DNA from: Lysinibacillus_B sp042920265
GTDB taxonomy: Bacteria > Bacillota > Bacilli > Bacillales_A > Planococcaceae
Length of the DNA stretch: 64,000 nt
Direction: 5' to 3'
Assembly (NCBI RefSeq): GCF_042920265.1
Contig: NZ_JBDQZI010000016.1
Location: 1 to 64,000, forward strand
Under the pieces are notes generated by a model. It saw only the letters and a program-made list of their open reading frames with translations. It did no database searches and was not told where the DNA came from. Below, piece by piece: positions 61,031-64,000 of the stretch. Within the stretch, counting starts at the first letter, position 1. Each line of letters opens with the position of its first letter. The translations under genes were made by a program, and so were the position numbers.

Positions 61031-61363
61031 ATGAGAACATCGCGTGTTAGTATGGCCGCATCAAGCACCTATCGCAATGCGAAACGCTATTTAGAAACGG
61101 AAGAAGCATTTATTTTATTTAATGATGGCAGTTCACTTGAGCATTTCAATGAGCGACAGCAAAAAAAGCAAAAGAAGCAGAAAAAAACACCGGCCGCTAA
61201 ACCCGTGCTCGTCAATAAAAAACAGCATGTATTAATTAAAGGAATTCAGTTTGATGCAGATACAGTGACGATAGTACGTAATCACTTATTGCACCAATCG
61301 CTCAACGTTAGCTACCTTAACAATATGAAACGTCGTCATCATACGTATCGTACGTCTATATAA
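61031..61363 (+). CDS. small basic protein, unknown function
   Basis: This 110-residue protein is very basic, with a Lys/Gln-rich middle (RQQKKQKKQKKT) and a C-terminus rich in Arg and His. It has no membrane segment or Cys. ATG 61031 lies a few bases after GGGGGGATGG; the longer frame (60983) includes that site. A strong terminator starts in its stop codon, so it is probably a genuine monocistronic gene. I do not recognise the family; nucleic-acid binding would fit the charge. Confidence 0.6.
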   Translation: MRTSRVSMAASSTYRNAKRYLETEEAFILFNDGSSLEHFNERQQKKQKKQKKTPAAKPVLVNKKQHVLIKGIQFDADTVTIVRNHLLHQSLNVSYLNNMKRRHHTYRTSI

Positions 61364-61397
61364 TCACCTGGACCATTTGTGTTTAGGTGATTTTTTT
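61362..61397 (+). terminator. terminator after the small basic protein
   Basis: AATCACCT pairs with AGGTGATT around a 14-nt loop, then TTTTTATT; it overlaps the stop codon. Confidence 0.8.
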
Positions 61398-61420
61398 ATT
61401 GTTAGCGAAGAACCCCATCG

Positions 61421-61705
61421 TATGCGAGCAAAACGAAGAGGTATCCGGTCATAAAAGGGGTGAACGAGTAAAACAAAGGCGTATGCATGCAAAAAGCCGA
61501 AGTATGCGGTCAAAAGCGTCGGCTATCCGAGCAAAACAAAGGGGTATCCGATCATAAAAGGGGTGAACGAGCAAAAAGGTATACTTATGCGGTCAAAACC
61601 CAGCCGTATGCGAGCAAAAAGGTATAATATGTGGTCAAAAATCACAGTATGTGAGCAAAACCCCCGGCTATCCGAGCAAAACGAAGGCGTATCCGGTCAT
61701 AAAGG
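61421..61705 (+). repeat. repeat family D, array 2 (fourteen ~21-bp units)
   Basis: Fourteen degenerate units with core CGAGCAAAA or CGGTCAWAA, mostly preceded by TATG or TATC. The cores begin at 61425, 61446, 61465, 61486, 61507, 61528, 61549, 61568, 61590, 61611, 61632, 61652, 61673 and 61694. Steps are 21 bases in nine of thirteen cases and 19-22 in the rest. AGC-type and GTC-type cores tend to alternate. No frame stays open throughout. It occupies most of the 470-base spacer before nosL. Confidence 0.88.
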
Positions 61706-61835
61706 GCGATAAAAATAAAAAATGGAAATATTTATAAAAAGTTTTTCAAACATTTCACATCAACTTTCATTTTATTTCACAACTACCTAGTAAAGTAATA
61801 AGTAGATAGGATATGAATGAAAAGGGGTTTAAAAC

Positions 61836-62492
61836 ATGAAAAGATTTAAACATGTACTTGTCGCAACAGGTATCGTAATGGCACTTGCTGCATGTGGCAA
61901 TGAAGAAGTTTCCAAAGAAGAAGAGACAGCAGCACCACAAACAGAAGTAGAAGAAGATGCATCGACAATCGTGAAACAAGAAGAAGTAGCATCACTAGTA
62001 GACCCACGCTTACAAGAGCCAACAGAGGATACAATTTGTGAAATGTGTAATATGAAAGTGTACACAAAAGAGCATGAACTCGGTGTATTCTCAGCACAAG
62101 CGATTAAAGCAGACGGTTCGATCGCTTTCTATGATGATATCGGTTGTTTATTAAATGCTGAACTCGCGAATAATGAAGAAAACGATAAATATGTACGTGA
62201 CTACAACACATTAGACTGGGCTTTAGTGGAAGATGTGACAATCGTCAAAACAGAAATAAAATCACCGATGAACTGGGGTTACATCTACTTCGTGGATAAG
62301 GCAGATGCGGACAAATATATTGAAGAAAATCCAACAGCGCATGTAGAAGAGCTACAAACAATCAAAGATGCGGCGAAAAAACGCCGTGAAGAAAAGATGA
62401 AAAAAATGGCTGAAGAAGGTTCAACAGATATGAATCATTCAGATGAAGGTCATATGGATCATTCAACAACAGAAGAAGACCATAACCATTAA
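61836..62492 (+). CDS. nosL: NosL-family copper lipoprotein
   Basis: This 218-residue lipoprotein has a signal peptide with lipobox LAAC (Cys about residue 20), an acidic linker and a NosL domain (about 55-180) with CEMCNMKVY, AIKADGSIAFYDDIGCLL and SPMNWGYIYFVDKADADKYI. The tail (about 185-218) is Met/His/Asp-rich (MNHSDEGHMDHS and a final DHNH), suited to copper. NosL delivers Cu(I) for nitrous oxide reductase maturation. AAGGGG precedes the ATG. No nosZ lies upstream in the window. Confidence 0.9.
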   Translation: MKRFKHVLVATGIVMALAACGNEEVSKEEETAAPQTEVEEDASTIVKQEEVASLVDPRLQEPTEDTICEMCNMKVYTKEHELGVFSAQAIKADGSIAFYDDIGCLLNAELANNEENDKYVRDYNTLDWALVEDVTIVKTEIKSPMNWGYIYFVDKADADKYIEENPTAHVEELQTIKDAAKKRREEKMKKMAEEGSTDMNHSDEGHMDHSTTEEDHNH

Positions 62493-62499
62493 TCCGAGG

Positions 62500-62528
62500 C
62501 GACTAGAAGAATTTCTTCTAGTCTTTTC
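62500..62528 (+). terminator. terminator between nosL and nosD
   Basis: The perfect stem GACTAGAAGAA / TTCTTCTAGTC (one-base loop) is followed by TTTTCGG. Its T-run is short, so it may only attenuate read-through to nosD. Confidence 0.65.
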
Positions 62529-62549
62529 GGCGTTATGTGAGGTGAGGGC

Positions 62550-63830
62550 ATGAAAAAAATCGTTTGGTTGCTTTTGTTACTGTGCATCACGGGTGCATCG
62601 ACAGGAGCCGCGCAAGTAGTGGATTTGCAATCGCAAATTGATGCAGCGGAAGAAGGAAGTGTCATCCAACTTGAAAAAGGTGTGTACGAAGGAAATGTTA
62701 TCATCACGAAATCCATCTTTCTAGAAGGGGAGAACGGGACCGTTATGAAGGCGCATGCTGATACCCCTGCTATTTTGATTGAAAACGCTAGTGATGTCGC
62801 TGTTCGCGGTATCGACATTGAGACGCTTGGGACAGGGGTTACGGTACGTCGCTCGAACGAGGTCAAGCTTTCTAACATCAACATGCGCGGTGTGGATACA
62901 GGCGTCCAAGTGTATAATTCGCAACAGTTGCTAATTAGCTCCCTTGCAATTGAGGGAAACGCGAAGCATTATGCGAAAAAGGGAAATGGAATTGGGATTT
63001 ATAATAGTGCCTCCATTGAACTGTTCGAAAACACGATCAATTCCGTACAAGACGGCTTTTATATTGAAGGTGTACAAGGTATTACGATTCACGACAATAC
63101 GGTGACGAATAGTCGTTACGGCACCCATTTTATGTATAGTGAGAACGGTGATATTCGCCACAACATGTATACACAAAATGTGACGGGGCTCATGGTCATG
63201 ATGACGGAAGATATCCAGGTGAAACAGAATGATGTGTCTTATCAGGATGGCTTTAATGGGACAGGGATTACGTTATATGATACGAAAAATACACTACTTC
63301 AATCGAACCACATCGAGGGCAATCGCATTGGGGTGAGTGTGCAAAAAACGGTGGATGTAGAGCTGTTAGAAAATACGTTTCACATGAATCAAACGGCACT
63401 GGAATCGGTCCGTTCAGAAGAGTCGAATACAGCGATGCAAAATCAGTTCGTGGGCAATCTTGTCAATGTTCGCTCGGATCAGCAAGGGTTGCATTTAGTC
63501 AACAACTATTATGATGATTATAACGGCATTGACTTAGACGATAATGGGACAGGGGACGAGGCGTATGTGGCGTTGCAAAGCTTTGGGCAATGGATGGTGC
63601 GAAAGCCGGTGTATCAGTATTTCATTGAATCCCCGAGTGTCGTGCTACTCAATACGATTGATAAGCAAACAAACACCACATCGAAAGTGTTACTCGTCGA
63701 TGAATCGCCTGCAACAATGAAAAATCAAGGACCTACCACATCGTTCCAGCTGCAGTTACCACAGCTCGTGATCGGATTAGTATTACTTATTGGATGTGTA
63801 GTCGTATATAGAAGGAGTGTCAGAATATGA
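62550..63830 (+). CDS. nosD: NosD, copper-site maturation factor
   Basis: This 426-residue secreted protein has a signal peptide (KKIVWLLLLLCITGAS), a right-handed beta-helix made of repeated I-x-N-x-V-type turns (for example GIGIYNSASIELFENTI, GTHFMYSENGDIRHN, GITLYDTKNTLLQSN; about residues 30-330) and a C-terminal membrane helix (QLVIGLVLLIGCVVVY) with a short basic tail. NosD works with the NosFY ABC transporter in assembling the CuZ cluster of nitrous oxide reductase. GAGGTGAGGG precedes the ATG. It overlaps the next gene by ATGA. Confidence 0.92.
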   Translation: MKKIVWLLLLLCITGASTGAAQVVDLQSQIDAAEEGSVIQLEKGVYEGNVIITKSIFLEGENGTVMKAHADTPAILIENASDVAVRGIDIETLGTGVTVRRSNEVKLSNINMRGVDTGVQVYNSQQLLISSLAIEGNAKHYAKKGNGIGIYNSASIELFENTINSVQDGFYIEGVQGITIHDNTVTNSRYGTHFMYSENGDIRHNMYTQNVTGLMVMMTEDIQVKQNDVSYQDGFNGTGITLYDTKNTLLQSNHIEGNRIGVSVQKTVDVELLENTFHMNQTALESVRSEESNTAMQNQFVGNLVNVRSDQQGLHLVNNYYDDYNGIDLDDNGTGDEAYVALQSFGQWMVRKPVYQYFIESPSVVLLNTIDKQTNTTSKVLLVDESPATMKNQGPTTSFQLQLPQLVIGLVLLIGCVVVYRRSVRI

Positions 63831-64000
63831 AATGGAAATGGTTCATCTTAATGGCAGTATTATTACTTGTAGGTTGCTCAGAAAAAGCGTATGAGCCGAA
63901 AGAGGTAAATCCAGAAACTGATATTTGTAAAGTATGTAATATGAGTATCGCGCATGAGGACTACGCAGCACAGCTTGTGTTTAAAAATGGAGACTATGAA
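63827..64000 (+). CDS. second NosL-like lipoprotein (5' part, runs off window)
   Basis: Fifty-eight codons are visible, starting at ATG 63827 within the nosD stop overlap. GAAGGAG lies just upstream. A short signal peptide (KWKWFILMAVLLLV) ends in the lipobox VGC, followed by the NosL metal motif ICKVCNMSI, matching CEMCNM of the first NosL. It is a second, shorter NosL translationally coupled to nosD. The 3' end is beyond the window. Confidence 0.85.
   Translation, partial: MKWKWFILMAVLLLVGCSEKAYEPKEVNPETDICKVCNMSIAHEDYAAQLVFKNGDYE

Noticed and set aside
61421..61705. CRISPR array
   Set aside because: Units are degenerate and only ~21 bases apart, with no constant 25-40-base repeat or unique spacers, and no cas genes are in the window.

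Overview
The window looks like a chromosomal segment of a low-GC, spore-forming Firmicute, most probably of the Bacillaceae/Caryophanaceae (Lysinibacillus or Solibacillus type). The evidence is AT-rich spacers, strong AGGAGG ribosome-binding sites, frequent TTG and GTG starts, a spore-cortex SleL-type hydrolase, an S-layer-homology protein, and the gene order tsaE-tsaB-rimI-tsaD / ydiF / rex-tatA-tatC / ydiL / groES-groEL, which is the B. subtilis ydiB-to-groEL order. The genus is inferred; the family-level placement is better supported.

Layout. 1-620: end of an rRNA operon (23S tail, 5S) and tRNA-Asp. 620-1410: a decayed gene and a small lipoprotein. 1491-8531: tRNA t6A genes (tsaE, tsaB, tsaD) with rimI, a dense DnaA-box cluster, the ABC-F gene ydiF, rex and the Tat translocase. 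8617-15254: a block absent from the B. subtilis arrangement, holding a CdaR-type regulator, a TRAP transporter (dctPQM), an EamA exporter and an internally deleted acyl-CoA synthetase. 15567-18544: ydiL and CIRCE-controlled groES-groEL. 18900-24747 (minus strand): a one-module adenylation-carrier-reductase synthetase with its own Sfp-type transferase, then a chemoreceptor. 25567-28515: membrane and metal-binding proteins and a CtaG-like protein. 28643-30717: an SMC/OLD-like ATPase coupled to a TOPRIM-like protein, which is a plausible anti-phage pair. 30805-34418: spore hydrolase, SLH-anchored esterase and carboxylesterase. 35270-40673: LysR regulator, Sel1-repeat protein, HemAT oxygen sensor and hemY. 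40712-46235: SAM riboswitch, yitJ and metH. 46426-52123: acetyltransferase, c-di-GMP phosphodiesterase and the des-desK-desR cold-membrane operon. 52363-58282 (minus): tryptophanase family enzyme, proline dehydrogenase, FetAB-like exporter, and amtB-glnB behind two GlnR/TnrA boxes. 58599-60921: NAD salvage (pncB-nadE). 61836-64000: nosL-nosD-nosL, running off the end.

The spacers hold at least five short repeat or structure families that the genes do not explain: (A) a MITE-like GC-richer inverted repeat (2 copies); (B) a ~90-bp element ending in a GGACACCC hairpin (3 copies); (C) a ~140-bp element ending in a terminator with a compensatory base-pair change (2 copies), possibly a small RNA family; (D) two arrays of degenerate units with a strict ~21-bp period (7 and 14 units); (E) a small hairpin with a GUCCU/AGGAC loop (2 copies, covarying stems). 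A ~108-bp imperfect palindrome also sits just upstream of the synthetase gene. Families D, C and E, the ATPase-TOPRIM pair and the DnaA-box cluster are the most interesting items. All alignments were done by eye; no database search was run.
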